Below are positions 46,262 through 57,581 of a DNA stretch of 64,000 nucleotides, one piece after another. Source of the DNA: Symsagittifera roscoffensis (lineage: Eukaryota; Xenacoelomorpha; Acoela; Convolutidae); NCBI RefSeq assembly GCF_963678635.1, contig NC_087066.1, positions 68,149,477-68,213,476 of the forward strand, in the 5' to 3' direction. How positions within the stretch are numbered: the first letter of the stretch is position 1; the number at the start of each line of letters is the position of its first letter. Position numbers and translations under genes: made by a program. The notes under the pieces were generated by a model. The model searched no databases and was not told the DNA's origin. It worked only from the letters and a program-made list of their open reading frames with translations.

Positions 46262-46861
46262 ATGGCAACTCCACTGCAAATCAATTCAATTAATTCTCTT
46301 GAAAGAGCTATATTATACCAAACTTATACCAAAGATTCTATCGTAGTGGTTCAACAGGAACGGAAAATAAGTCATCGAAAAGCAAGTCCTTTCAACGATC
46401 TTGATCCAAGAAGCAGAGAATTCGATGAATGGGTCACTAAAAACCATATGATGTTACCCCATTATTTGCTAGATCAAATTGGTATCCTCATACAAAGCAG
46501 AAAACAGGTCTACGAGAGTTGTTGTGTGACTGAATCGTATCCTGCGCTGAAGCGCACAGATATTCAAGACCCTACTTGCCTTGATCATTCACAGAGAAAA
46601 ATACTGTTTAACTACGATTGCCAATCGATCCCCTTCTACGAAAATCAGGAAGGATCCATTAGAGATTTAGCAGAGCGAGAAACCTACTGGAACATTGAGT
46701 CGATTGAATCACCAGATTCAACAGAGAAAAAAGATGAGGACCAGCAGACGCCCAAAACCCCAATAAAACCGAATTTTTTTCAATCACTGAACAACAGCAG
46801 CAGCACACTTCTTCTGCTTCTTCTTCCGCCAGTCAAAGTCCCACGGCACCAAACTCAGTAG
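46262..46861 (+). CDS. Plus-strand ORF of unknown function, module B
   Basis: 199 codons, same as module A apart from one fewer Pro near the start and Ala to Val at the SIVV segment. It shares the seven-T frame change before the Leu-rich end. Confidence 0.6.
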   Translation: MATPLQINSINSLERAILYQTYTKDSIVVVQQERKISHRKASPFNDLDPRSREFDEWVTKNHMMLPHYLLDQIGILIQSRKQVYESCCVTESYPALKRTDIQDPTCLDHSQRKILFNYDCQSIPFYENQEGSIRDLAERETYWNIESIESPDSTEKKDEDQQTPKTPIKPNFFQSLNNSSSTLLLLLLPPVKVPRHQTQ

Positions 46862-48631
46862 CTGAGACGCCGCCTATCAATGCTTGTTATGCGCCCAAAA
46901 ACGTAAAATTATTTTCAATCCGTTTTAAGAAAACTTTTAAAAACTGTTTGCTATTTTTAAAAATGTTTTGATTTATTAAAATTATGGAGCTTGTTTTGGT
47001 TTGATGTGTTGCTTTCACTTTTTATCAAATCAGTTTGATTTCTGTTTGTATATATATGTATATATTTTATGATTTCTGTGTAAATTGAGGAAGTCAAATT
47101 TGAGTGTATTGTTTTCAATCAAACTCAATCGATAAGAAAAATCAAGAAAGAGATAGATAGAGTATCAGGTAGAAGGTTCCGTTAAAATCTTTTAATTTTG
47201 AAATAGATAAGGAAAATTTAGTTACAATCGACTAAATGTAGTACACCTTTTGTTTCCCAGTACGACAAAAAAAATCATAGCAAACCATTGGAAACAAAAT
47301 TTTAGGTTAATGTTAATTTAGAAATTTTGTTTAATTTTTCTTTTTCATCCCAAAAATATTCACAAGTCATTTCTTACTCTACCAATAATCTAGTTGAACA
47401 ATTAATGATCCCTATGGCTTGCCCTATTATAGGAGAACAGAAACGGTCCACCTAACCAAGCGTCTATCTTTATCAGATCAAAAATTATCGGTTTCAGAAC
47501 CCTGAATTAGTCAAAATCCTATTTTTAGAAAAATATGAAAATTTCAAAAACAACAATTTTTTGAAAAAGAAATCAGCAAAATCTTTTATTCCGAACTAGA
47601 AAACTTGACGCTTTGAGCCTATGGTTCTACGCAAATCAATTGGTTCGCTTTTGTTAAGTTAAAAAATTTTATTTTTAAAGTAGTTCAAAATTCCGAAAAT
47701 CGAAAAAATGAAAATTCACCGTGAAGGAGTTGTTTTTAAGCAAAAATAATGCGTTTTTCGCGATGTTCGTCCGAAAGAAAGATTTCTGGTTCAGGGATGC
47801 TGATGGATACAAAAAACATTCTAATTTCATCTCGGTTCACGTTCTAGACACACAAGTGAAAATTTCACTTTTTCGAATATCGCTTCTAGTGAACTTTAGA
47901 AAGTGTTTAAATGCGTCGTTAATCTTTCCTGATCGGTGGGAATCATAATTAAACATTAGAAAATCATAAAAAATAATTTTTTCTCAATTTTAATTTTTTC
48001 AAAATTTTTCAAATTTTTACATTAATTTTCAGCAGAGTTTTTTCGTCACAATTATAAATTATAGCTTTTAGCACAAATTTGCTATACCACCTTGTTTCCC
48101 TACCATAGGGGAACAGAAACTTTTCTAAAAATTGTTCTGATCGGCTATCTGAACATAATCCAGCGTGTGTACACTCTTTGCTGGTCGATTGCCTGCAAAA
48201 TTGAACAATTTCAAGCTAGAAACAGAAAATTTTTTATTTTTAGGTTTTTTGATTTTTTTTTCAAATTTTTCTATTTTTTGTACTTGACAATTATAAGTTT
48301 TTTATCTCGTTTATTGACTGCAATTAAAAAATTGCTAGGCTACTGGCTTAACTTGTCACGGGACAACAGAAAAGATCCCCATGGTGAACTGTCTATCTTA
48401 TTCAGATCAAAAGTTATGGGGTTCAGAACTGTATTCAGCCAACTCCATGCAACCCTGATAGAATCCCCTGCAATTCCTTCTTTTACCGTGGTGGTTCCTT
48501 CTAATTCCTTTTATATACCTGCCTACAGAAATATTAGTCACTTCAAACTAAGTGTACTAGGGGATAGGTGTTTAAGCAAGACTTGAAGTTAAATCTATAT
48601 ATTTAACTTCAACATTAACTACTTGAAGTTA
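46862..48631. other. Noncoding repeat region, module B, with end palindrome
   Basis: Contains three diverged repeat units starting at about 47419, 48095 and 48353 (the last TTGTCACGGGACAACAGAAA). At 48583-48612 there is a perfect inverted repeat with 12-bp arms (TTGAAGTTAAAT) and a 6-base loop, followed by another copy of the left arm at about 48622. Directly after this the sequence joins the middle of the PX-like gene at 48632. ORF 48092-48586 spans these repeats and is not taken as a gene. Confidence 0.65.
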
Positions 48632-48917
48632 ATCAGTCAAAGATTAAAGAACAGGCTCAACGAAGAACCAAAAGTCCAACCAAATCTCCGTCAACCTCGG
48701 GCAAAACAAAAACCCCCGACAGTAGTAGGCCATCATCAATTTCAAAACAAACCAAACGACTCAAAACAAGAAAGAAAGCCACCACGGAAAGAGTCAAAGA
48801 AAGAGAGAAAAACGAAGACGACACTGAATTGTACGGTACGCCCAATAACGATTCAGATTCTTCAACTTCAGAAAAGGCGGAGACGAAAAGTAAAAGATGG
48901 GAAACCTACACCAACTG
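48632..48917 (+). pseudogene. PX-like protein, C-terminal fragment (block 2)
   Basis: Matches 35633-35911 with a 12-bp insertion near 48790. Only the basic Ser/Lys tail and the RWETYTN end remain; the conserved middle domain is missing because the block starts here. Confidence 0.75.
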
Positions 48918-49887
48918 AGGAAAAACTTTTGAAAAAGAGTTACACAGATAAAGGACCAGCCTTGTTCGGCAGTGTTAAAACTTTGAAGGCTACAACGGGC
49001 ATACCAAGACGAAAAGTGAAACATTTTTTACATACAGAACCAGCCTATACAAAATACCGAACAGTTCGCCGCAAAATATCTCGGCTTAAAAAGATAGTTT
49101 ATGACATAAACGAAATATGGTCAATCGATTTGGCATATGTTGATAAACTAGCAAAATACAGCAAAGATATCAAATATCTTTTAGTTGCAGTAGATTGCAT
49201 GTCCCGTTATTTTTGCGTGCAGCCACTGAAATCAAAGTATGCCACAACAACTGCAGAAGCGTTCAATCAAATGATAAAGACAGAGAAACCGAAAAAATTC
49301 TGGGTAGATAAAGGCACAGAGTTCAAGGGGTCATTCAAACTTTATGTGAGAAAAAGGGCATCAAAACATACACAACAGAGAGTGAAAAGAAGTCCGCTTT
49401 CGCCGAGAGGAACATTCAATCACTAAAAAGTTTGATTTATAAGTATTTGGAGGACAAATGGACCTACTCTTACATCGATAACCTTCAAGACTTTGTCAAC
49501 ACAATAAATTCGAGAACAAACCGCGTCATCAAATTAGCCCCCATTAAAGTGACAAAAAAGGATGTTCCACGCCTAGTTTTTTTAAGAGCGGAACAATCAT
49601 TGAAACTAGTTCGCCGACCAAAGCTCTACGTTGGCGATTTTGTGATAATAGCAAAAATTGACATCCCTTTTCGAAAAGGTTATAAACAATCCTTCACTGA
49701 CGAAGTTTTTGAAATATTTGACGTACCAACAAAAAATCCTCCGACTTATAACCTTATCGACGCTAACAAGGTGCCAATTGAGAGAAAATTCTATGAGCCT
49801 GAACTAATCAGAGTAGTAGAAAAAGTAGAACAGGAAGAGAAGAAGGAGGAGGAGGCACAAGAACAAGAACAAGAAAACCAGCCATGA
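48890..49887 (+). pseudogene. Polinton integrase, copy 2, one-base deletion
   Basis: Same protein as copy 1. The frame runs to about 49337, where loss of one A (AAA for AAAA) after GTEFKGSFK shifts it; the rest is open in another frame (49432-49887 and upstream). In the DNA the catalytic Glu is retained (GCCGAGAGG, Ala-Glu-Arg), the GTEFKG Phe is normal and the TAG of copy 1 is a Tyr codon. The acidic tail is slightly changed. It overlaps penton by ATGA at 49884. Confidence 0.85.
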
Positions 49888-50752
49888 CTAACAATTTTGA
49901 TGACGCTATCAAGGATTCCTTCACGGTTACTTTGGTGTCATCGGCGTCTATGAACATTTTCAGTGAAAACTCATTGGCCAATTTTAAAAATGTTTTAAGC
50001 GAAGAGATCAATCTCCACGGTGAATGGAAAGTAGCACTGACAGAAATAACATTCCCCACTCATATAAACAATGTAACAGACACAAAGCTCATATACTACA
50101 AAAAAGACAAAGTCAGAGCAAGTCAAAAAAATAATAAAGATAAAATTTCCGGGCCATATGATGGTGAACGAGTTGAATTACAAGGGGTTTATATGATGAG
50201 AAAATAATTAACGAAATCAACTTGAAGACGGAGCTTGAAAACTTCAGTTATGATATCGATACGATTACCAGACACCTCACGTTATGGATGCATTACTGGG
50301 AAAGAATTACGTTTGAGATTCCTCAGATTCTCAGTATACTGGGTTTCAAAGGCATAAGGGATGGAACAGGATACCACATAGGTTACAAACGTTCCAGCCA
50401 AGTACATAGCATATTAACAACTCAAAATTTGATCTCTGACTATCCCGTTGACATGACCGCCGGTACTCAATTAATGTTTATATACTTGGATATCATTCAC
50501 TACCAAATTGTGGGGGATACCAAAGCTCCGCTATTAAGATTCATTGATACTAATCGGCGAGTGAAAAACGGTAACGTGTGTCCGATCGAACCTAATCATC
50601 GCAAAGTTTTCATCAATTTAGATTACAAGAAACTTCTTGTAAATAATATTCAAAGCATTGGAGTACACTTGCGAACCGAAACTGGTCGTCTTGTCCCATT
50701 TGCGGGTGGAGGAGGAAAAGTTGTTCTAACTTTAAAAATTCAAACATTTTAG
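49884..50752 (+). pseudogene. Penton protein, copy 2, frameshifted
   Basis: Open from ATG 49884 for 107 codons, then a one-base deletion near 50177 and a 6-bp deletion near 50195 lead to a TAA at 50205-50207. The rest is open in another frame, 50222-50752, and ends with the same Gly-rich strand. Broken relative to the intact copy at 36878. Confidence 0.75.
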
Positions 50753-50796
50753 AGCTGGTATTAAATATGGATGCGTAAAACCATAATCAAGCTACT

Positions 50797-51183
50797 ATGC
50801 CGCACTTCTCAGGGCACTACAGACAATGAGGCAGTGGCTTTGGTGCCTTGGCAATGGGAATTGGAAGAGTTGCGCTTCCTTTACCTCAAAAGTTTATAAT
50901 ACCTGCTGCAAAACGAATCGGAAAAGAGTTGCTTGTCCAAGCTGCTCCGGAGCTTATTAATATAGCCACTAAGAAAAAAACGCCCAAGCAAGCTTTGAAA
51001 AGTACAGTCAAGAATACGATTAAAAAACAAGTTGGAAGCGGAAAAAAATCTGCTCGCAAGATCAAGAAGAGGAAGATTTCAGTGAAGAGACTCGGAAGAA
51101 AAACTAGCGGTACCATTTCAAAGAAACGAACTCTACCAAGAAGTCGCTCTAATTTCTTCACCAGAGTGCAAAATGATTTCTAA
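50797..51183 (+). pseudogene. Small basic core-like protein, copy 2
   Basis: Same as copy 1, including the TGA after MPHFSGHYRQ. Changes are Ala to Pro in LPLPQKF, Thr to Ala, Thr to Ile and Asn to Ser in the tail. The 111 codons from 50848 are open. It overlaps MCP by 11 bp. Confidence 0.55.
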
Positions 51184-52400
51184 TTTGATACCAACTGAAG
51201 CGACCCACAGTTCTCTAGATTTGTTTGAAAAACCTCCTCTACTTGTAACCTTTGAAAATGCTTTTACCCAAAAAATTGGACCATCCTACTCGCCTGATGG
51301 TCCTATGCTTGAGTTTGAAGTTTTGGGAGATCGAAACAACTTCATTGATCTTCAGCGCACTCGTCTTGAAATAGTGCTGAGAGTTGTACAAAACAACGGA
51401 AATGTTCTACGAACTCATGCTACCGATGCGGGACTAAGAGACACACCATACTTGGTCAATAATCCACTTTCATCTTTGTTTTTCGAATGCACGCTGTCTT
51501 TAAATGGCGAAAAAATCTCAACAACCAATGCTAATTTTGCACATAAAAGTTTTATTGAAACTGAATTTTCTCACGGTATTGACGCAAAAAAACCTGGCTT
51601 GCTTGCCAAGGCTATTAATATGAGGATAATCCCGCAAATGTGGATGGTACGGCTGGGAGAGCTGTTGATGTTGCAGAACGTAAACATCTTGTAGCAGCTT
51701 GGGCCGAGTTGAGGTTTTTTGGTAAAATAGCATGTGACTTCTTGTCTTGTGACAAGCATTTAATTAGTGGTTTCACTGCTCGTCTTTCTCTGAGACGTTC
51801 TCCTAACGACTTTGTTGTTATGTCAGAGGACAATGGTAAACATTACCAAGTTCAAATCACTGAAGCTAACTTATATGTGCGAAAAATGACAGTGACAGAC
51901 TCTGTGTTGTCATCGATAGAAAAAACGCTGCTGAAAAACCCAGCAATTTATAATTATTTTGAAGTCCTACCACGAACATTTTTGGCCACTACCGGAGTAC
52001 AAAGCTGGCGTCAAGAGGATGTTTTCGCGAAAGAGCCAGTACGAAGAATGATTGTGGCAATGAGTACAAATGAGGCTTACTTGGGCACAAATAGATCAAA
52101 TCCTTTTCATTACCAAAAATTCAGATTGAATGAAATCATTGTGTACAGGAACGGGCTACCTATTTGAATGATTTGAATGATTGTGGCAATGAGTACAAAT
52201 GAGGCTTACTTGGGCACAAATATATCAAATCCTTTTCATTACCAAAAATTCAGATTGAATGAAATCATTGTGTACAGGAACGGGCTACCTATTACAGGTA
52301 CTCCAATATCTACGACTGTTAACAAAAGAATTTACTATAACACATTGGAAGCTCTGGATTTTGTTTTCAACAATAGTCATGGAATCATGCAAACTTTTAA
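51173..52400 (+). pseudogene. Major capsid protein, copy 2, frameshifted and fused to protease
   Basis: Starts at ATG 51173. The A run at about 51587 has seven As (nine in copy 1), so the frame shifts; the middle is open again from 51640 to 52167 and includes the region deleted in copy 1 (RRMIVAMSTNEAYLGTN, RLNEIIVYRNGLPI). A 129-bp direct duplication, 52048-52176 against 52177-52305, adds a TGA. The C-terminal 80 or so residues seen in copy 1 (from SLANYINPY on) are deleted, and HGI joins directly to the protease at about 52388. Confidence 0.82.
52048..52305 (+). repeat. 129-bp direct duplication within MCP copy 2
   Basis: ATGATTGTGGCAATG at 52048 and again at 52177 begins two adjacent copies of the same 129 bp. 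Copy one ends with CTATTTGAATGATT, which brings a stop. The length is a multiple of 3. Absent in block 1. Confidence 0.9.
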
Positions 52401-52795
52401 AGTATCGATTTGAAGTTATTGGACCAGCTAATTGTCCATTGGCGTTGAAAAAAGACATAACATTTTTAATTGTGAACGCATCAAACTCTGATCAACCGGG
52501 TACTCATTGGTTACTGTTTGCTCGAGCTGATGGACAAGTTTTCTTCGCTGATCCCCTTGGACAAAAACTAACAACGTATCCGAACGTATACAAATATGCG
52601 AGACGCTTCATGAGCTTACATGACGGTGAAACTAATCAAATACTGATGAACAGACGTATTCAATCAGCAAACTCACTTTTATGTGGACTTTATTGTGTTT
52701 ACGTTGCCCATTTGATAATAACATCTAGATTTCCTCTAGGACTTAAAGTGAATGATCATGATATGATGCGATTTGCAAAACATATGCTGATATAA
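52388..52795 (+). pseudogene. Adenain-like protease, copy 2, lacking its N-terminus
   Basis: Keeps the protein from about residue 14 (CKLLKYRF) with THWLLF, FFADPLG, RIQSANS and CGLYC all present, but the ATG and first 13 codons are replaced by the MCP end. The open frame from 52259 begins in MCP sequence read out of frame. So it could be made only as a tail of a shifted MCP. Substitutions: Glu to Gln before VFFADP, Pro to Arg before IQS, and Val for Met near the end. Confidence 0.8.
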
Positions 52796-53053
52796 TTGAT
52801 TTGATGTTATGAAGTGATTTAATTTATATATTTTTCTTAAACTTTTTTCATTCCAATATCTAAGTCAGGGGGTTCTAGAGCAATCTTGTTAACAAAAAAA
52901 AACAATCAAAATTTAAAAGTCTCCTGGAAATTTTTTCTATCGAGTCCCAAAAAAATATTGAGGCATGAATCGCTACGCTCCTCGGGAACGCCTTTCGCTG
53001 GTGTAGTCAGTTTTTTTAGGGTTTGATTAAAAAAACAAAAGGAAAACGGATTA

Positions 53054-53520
53054 TTAAAATTTGAATTTCTTTTCCAAAATAAATTTAACAAACAAAGTTT
53101 GTGAATCAATTTCTAAACGACCATACCAACTCAGAATAATATCAATAAATTTAGAAAACTCGGCGGCATTGTCACCATTCAAAATGTTAATGAAGCGTTC
53201 AATTGTTACATTAGTGATTAAATCAGTTTGAGTTTGAATGGATCGAGTTTGTGAAGCAAAGCAAACTTGTGGCATTCTTCTTCGTAGAGGAGCACTGCCA
53301 ATGTCAGTTGAGTTGTTAATAGAATTGTTGTAGTTGACAGCAATTTTTATTTTTCCATCAGGGGTCCCGATAGGTGAAGTTTACTGCAACCCAATATTAG
53401 ATGCTTGAAAGATGAGAGTAGACAAGGTACAACGAAAGTGGTTGAGGTCATCTTGTTCACTACGTCGATACAATCCTTGGTTACTTCGATGAGAACATGG
53501 ATGTGGGGATAGTCATTGTC
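53054..53520 (-). pseudogene. Minus-strand ORF of unknown function, copy C
   Basis: 53275-53054 encodes the same 73-residue end (SWYGRLEI here). The frame upstream passes the position of the A/B TAG as Tyr and reaches TSPIGTPDGK before a TAA near 53390. Function unknown. Confidence 0.45.
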
Positions 53521-53707
53521 GAGCAATTGGGCGCAAGACTCGTTCTGAATTCAGTGGGTTGCAAATGCAAAATTTGTGTTTAGAGGGAGTTGTGAGGCGT
53601 CGGGTTCGTTGTTCAGAATAAAAAATTTAAAATTCTTTCGAAAATTTTTTTAAAAATTCAGGCGACTGCTCATACATTGCTTCAACCATTCTGCTGGTTA
53701 ATTCAAA

Positions 53708-54127
53708 TTATTCAAACGTTTTTTTCTGTTTCAGGCAACTCATTTTCATTGTTTTCATCACCACTTTCAGCACATTCTTTTTGGGGACGGACTGATCGTT
53801 TTGACGTGTATCGTCTTTTATGATGTTATCATTTACAGCTGAGGAGGATGAGGAAGAAGATGAAGTCTTTTCACCAGTTTGTTTTTTAACCAATTTTTTA
53901 ATCTTTGAATAATTATCTGCCAAACAATCAAACTCTCTTGTCGTTAAGGTCACTGCTTGATAACATTTAAATACACCATCTTCATTCTTTTTATATAACT
54001 TAACTGTGATATATGTACCCATTTTGTCAAAAGGTTTCGTTCCAACCCGTACAATGCGTTTTTCTCCCGAAGATATATATTGAAAATCATCGTAAAAGTC
54101 TGTATCTTTTTCTAGCGACGAGTACAT
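53708..54127 (-). CDS. PC4-like protein, copy C
   Basis: From ATG at 54127 (MYSSLEKDTDFYDDFQYISSGEKRIVRVGTKPFDK) through the PC4-like core, TYITVKLYKKNEDG and AVTLTTREFDCL, and a Ser run. A missing T near 53825 changes the frame after AVND, so the Lys/Arg-rich and acidic end of copies A/B is replaced by DNIIKDDTRQ and following residues. 140 codons. It has the N-terminus that A/B lack. PC4/SUB1-like proteins bind single-stranded DNA and act in transcription or replication; this role is inferred. Confidence 0.5.
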   Translation of the reverse strand: MYSSLEKDTDFYDDFQYISSGEKRIVRVGTKPFDKMGTYITVKLYKKNEDGVFKCYQAVTLTTREFDCLADNYSKIKKLVKKQTGEKTSSSSSSSSAVNDNIIKDDTRQNDQSVPKKNVLKVVMKTMKMSCLKQKKTFE

Positions 54128-54396
54128 AGTGGTGGTGGTAACGGTAGTGACTTGTTGGTTCAACTGTTTTATGATAGAGTGAAATGAATAATGAATTGGA
54201 TAGAAGATAAACTTATATCTGTGGATTTTCTTTTATGGCGCCCCTTCAGCCTATAGCGGGAGAACTTAATTAGTTTTTGCAATTGGATTTGTATAAGATA
54301 AAAGCGTGTTTATTACATCTGTCATTTCTCTCTGGAGAGCCCCTGAATGGGTCATAAATCTCAGTTAATGTTACATCTCGGCATACATTTACTCAC

Positions 54397-54631
54397 TTTG
54401 AAGTGGAGACCTTTATAGCCCTTCGTCCGGGGGACATAAAAAAAGGCGTCATGCACTCTATTTGAAGTAGAGATAACAATAGCTTGCATCTGTCTGGCAA
54501 ATTCCCGTTTTAGCTCATAAATCTCAACGTTTTTACCCTGGCGGCATGCATTTTATCTCTTTGAAGTGTAAAATTTCTGTCATTTTGTGCATAGGGTATC
54601 ATAAAAAGGCGCCATGCTGTTTCTTTGAAGT
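54397..54631. promoter_or_regulatory. TTTGAAGT iteron region, module C
   Basis: TTTGAAGT at 54397, 54461, 54560 and 54624 (spacing 64, 99, 64). Confidence 0.55.
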
Positions 54632-54832
54632 ATAGATTTTCAAAGCGTTCACATTTCTACTTTAATTGCAAAAGCGCTGAAAAAATATTAAAATTTCACA
54701 AAATCAGGTTTATGGTAATTGGCTAAATCTTGGACCACCAGCAATAAAAAAACTAAAAGTGGTAGGTCAAACTGAATCTACTCACTATTTTTATTCAATC
54801 TCTCAAAATCAGTCAATACAAAATTTTCAACG

Positions 54833-55477
54833 ATGGCAACTCCACTGCAAATCATTTCAATTAATTCTCTTGAAAGAGCTATATTATACCAAACTTATAC
54901 CAAAGATTCTATCGTAGTGGTTCAACAGGAACGGAAAATAAGTCATCGAAAAGCAAGTCCTTTCAACGATCTTGATCCAAGAAGCAGAGAATTCGATGAA
55001 TGGGTCACTAAAAACCATATGATGTTACCCCATTATTTGCTAGATCAAATTGGTATCCTCATACAAAGCAGAAAACAGGTCTACGAGAGTTGTTGCGTGA
55101 CTGAATCGTATCCTGCGCTGAAGCGCACAGATATTCAAGACCTTACTTGCCTTGATCATTCACCGAGAAAAATACTGTTTAACTACGATTGCCAATCGAT
55201 CCCCTTCTACGAAAATCAGGAAGGATCCTTTAGAGATTTAGCAGAGCGAGAAACCTACTGGAACACTGAGTCGATTGAATCACCAGATTCAACAGAGAAA
55301 AAAGATGAGGACCAGCAGACGCCCAAAACCCCAATAAAACCGAATTTTTTTTCAATCACTCAACAACAGCAGCAGCACACTTCTTCTGCTTCTTCTTCCG
55401 CCAGTCAAAGTCCCACGGCATCAAACTCAGTAGCTGAGACGCCGCCTATCAATGCTTGCAATGCGCCAATTTTATGA
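54833..55477 (+). CDS. Plus-strand ORF of unknown function, module C
   Basis: 214 codons from ATG 54833. Same first 170 residues as A/B, then with eight Ts the frame reads a Gln/Ser-rich tail (SITQQQQQHTSSASSSASQ). A deletion of about 170 bp after AATGCGCC (55466), relative to module D, cuts the end to NAPIL. Unknown function. Confidence 0.6.
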   Translation: MATPLQIISINSLERAILYQTYTKDSIVVVQQERKISHRKASPFNDLDPRSREFDEWVTKNHMMLPHYLLDQIGILIQSRKQVYESCCVTESYPALKRTDIQDLTCLDHSPRKILFNYDCQSIPFYENQEGSFRDLAERETYWNTESIESPDSTEKKDEDQQTPKTPIKPNFFSITQQQQQHTSSASSSASQSPTASNSVAETPPINACNAPIL

Positions 55478-57110
55478 TTTCTGTGTCAATTGAGGAAGTT
55501 AAATTTGAGTGTATTGTTTTCAATCAAACTCAATCGATAAGAAAAATCAAGAAAGAGATAGATAGAGTATCAGGTAGAAGGTTCCGTTAAAATCTTTTAA
55601 TTTTGAAATAGATAAGGAAAATTTAGTTACAATCGACTAAATGTAGGACACCCTTTGTTTCCCAGTACGACAAAAAAAATCATAGCAAACCATTGGAAAC
55701 AAAATTTTAGGTTAATGTTAATTTTGAAATTTTGTTTAATTTTTCTTTTTCATCCCAAAAATATTCACAAGTCATTTCTTACTCTACCAATAATCTAGTT
55801 GAACAATTAATGATCCTTATGGCTTGCCCTATTATAGGAGAACAGAAACGGTCCACCTAACTAAGCGTCTATCTTTATCAGATCAAAAATAATCGGTTTC
55901 AGAACCCTGAATTAGTCAAAATCCTATTTTTAGAAAAATATGAAAGTTTCAAAAATAACAATTTTTTGAAAAAGAAATCAGCAAAATCTTTTATTCCGAA
56001 CTAGAAAACTTGACGCTTTGAGCTTATGGTTCTACGCAAATCAATTGGTTCGCTTTTGTTAAGTTAAAAAATTTTATTTTTAAAGTAGTTCAAAATTCCG
56101 GAAATCGAAAAAATAAAAATGCACCGTGAAGGAGTTGTTTTTAAGCAAAAATAATGCGTTTTTCGCGATTGACGTCCGAAAGAGGAATTATGGTTCAGGG
56201 ATGCTGATGGATACAAAAAACATTCTAATTTCATCTCGGTTCACGTTCTAGACACCCAAGTGAAAATTTCACTTTTTCGAATATCGCTTTTAGAAAGTGT
56301 TTAAATGCGTCGTTAATCTTTCCTGATCGGTGGGAATCAGTTTTTTCGTCTCAATTATAAATTATAGCTTTTAGCACAAATTTGCTATACCACCTTGTTG
56401 CCCTACCATAGGGGAACAGAAAGTTTTCTTAAAATTGTTCTGATTGGCTATCTGAACATAATCCAGCGTGTGTATACTCTTTCCTGGTCGATTGCCTGCA
56501 AAATTGAACAATTTCAAGCTAGAAACAGAAAATTTTTTGTTTTTAGTTTTTTTGATTTTTTTCAAATTTTTCTATTTTTTGTACGTGACAATTATAAGTT
56601 TTTTATCTCGTTTATTGACTGCAATTAAAAAATTGCTAGGCTACTGGCTTAACTTGTCACGGGACAACAGAAAAGATCCCCATGGTGAACTGTCTATCTT
56701 ATTCAGATCAAAAGTTATGGGGTTCAGAACTGTATTCAGCCAATTCCATGCAACCCTGATAGAATCCCCTGCAATTCCTTCTTTTACCGTGGTGGTTAGC
56801 TCTAATTCCTTTTATATACCTGCCTACAGAAATATTAGTCACTTCAAACTAAGTGTACTAGGGGATAGGTGTTTGAGCAAAACTTGAAGTTAAATCTATA
56901 TACTTGAAAGGAATTAGTCCAACCACCAGGTCTCAGTAATGATTATTTCCTTAACAGGACTGACTAATATAAGCGAAAAGGAAAATAAAACCGCTAATCA
57001 ACAACTATATTTCACCTACGCTTGTGGTTGGAAAACAATTAAGATTTTAACCCCAAACTAAAAATTCACTTTTGTCTTTTGCTTTCTGATTTTCAGCAGT
57101 TCTTGATTGA
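55478..57110. other. Noncoding repeat region, module C
   Basis: Diverged repeats start at 55824, 56398 and 56654. The left arm of the B palindrome is present at about 56883 (TTGAAGTTAAAT) but not the right arm. From 56905 a stretch unique to modules C/D (AGGAATTAGTCCAACC...) leads to a pyrimidine-rich AG site (TGATTTTCAGCAG near 57090) before the polymerase frame. No gene seen. Confidence 0.65.
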
Positions 57111-57538
57111 AACAAAAAATCTTTATTCAAAAACTTTCTTCTGATTAATCAGACCAGTTTGAATTTTTCTCAACTCATAAACTTTCGAAAGAAAATCAAC
57201 AAAACAACGCCTAATTCTTCTAAAGCTAAAAACAATCTCGCAAGTAATCTGTGTGATGCGGTTCTGGGCTCTGCTAAAAACCTACGACATCATAAGAAGA
57301 CAGTCCACAACCTTCAGGCGCCGATTGCAGCCGTCAGAGTCAAATGCGATGACTGCTTTGAGGAGTTCAGTTCGGTGGCTGAAACTATTCAGCACATTGA
57401 AATATATCACGGTAAATCAGCAAACAAGCACTGTGCAATTTGCAAAACAGTGTTTATGAGCTTTGAAAAATATCAGAGTCACATGAACAACCGCCATGGA
57501 CTTCCAGTCTGGGATTCGGATGCTGGCTCTACTTCAAC

Positions 57539-57581
57539 CGGTGGTGGTGGTGGTGGTGGTGGTGGTGGTGGTGGTGGTGGT
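57539..57581. repeat. GGT microsatellite coding poly-Gly
   Basis: About 14 GGT units inside the polymerase frame; module D has one more (63796-63842). Confidence 0.9.

Noticed and set aside
48092-48586. 164-codon ORF with hydrophobic segments
   Set aside because: It spans diverged noncoding repeats and its extent changes among modules through indels with no frame conservation.
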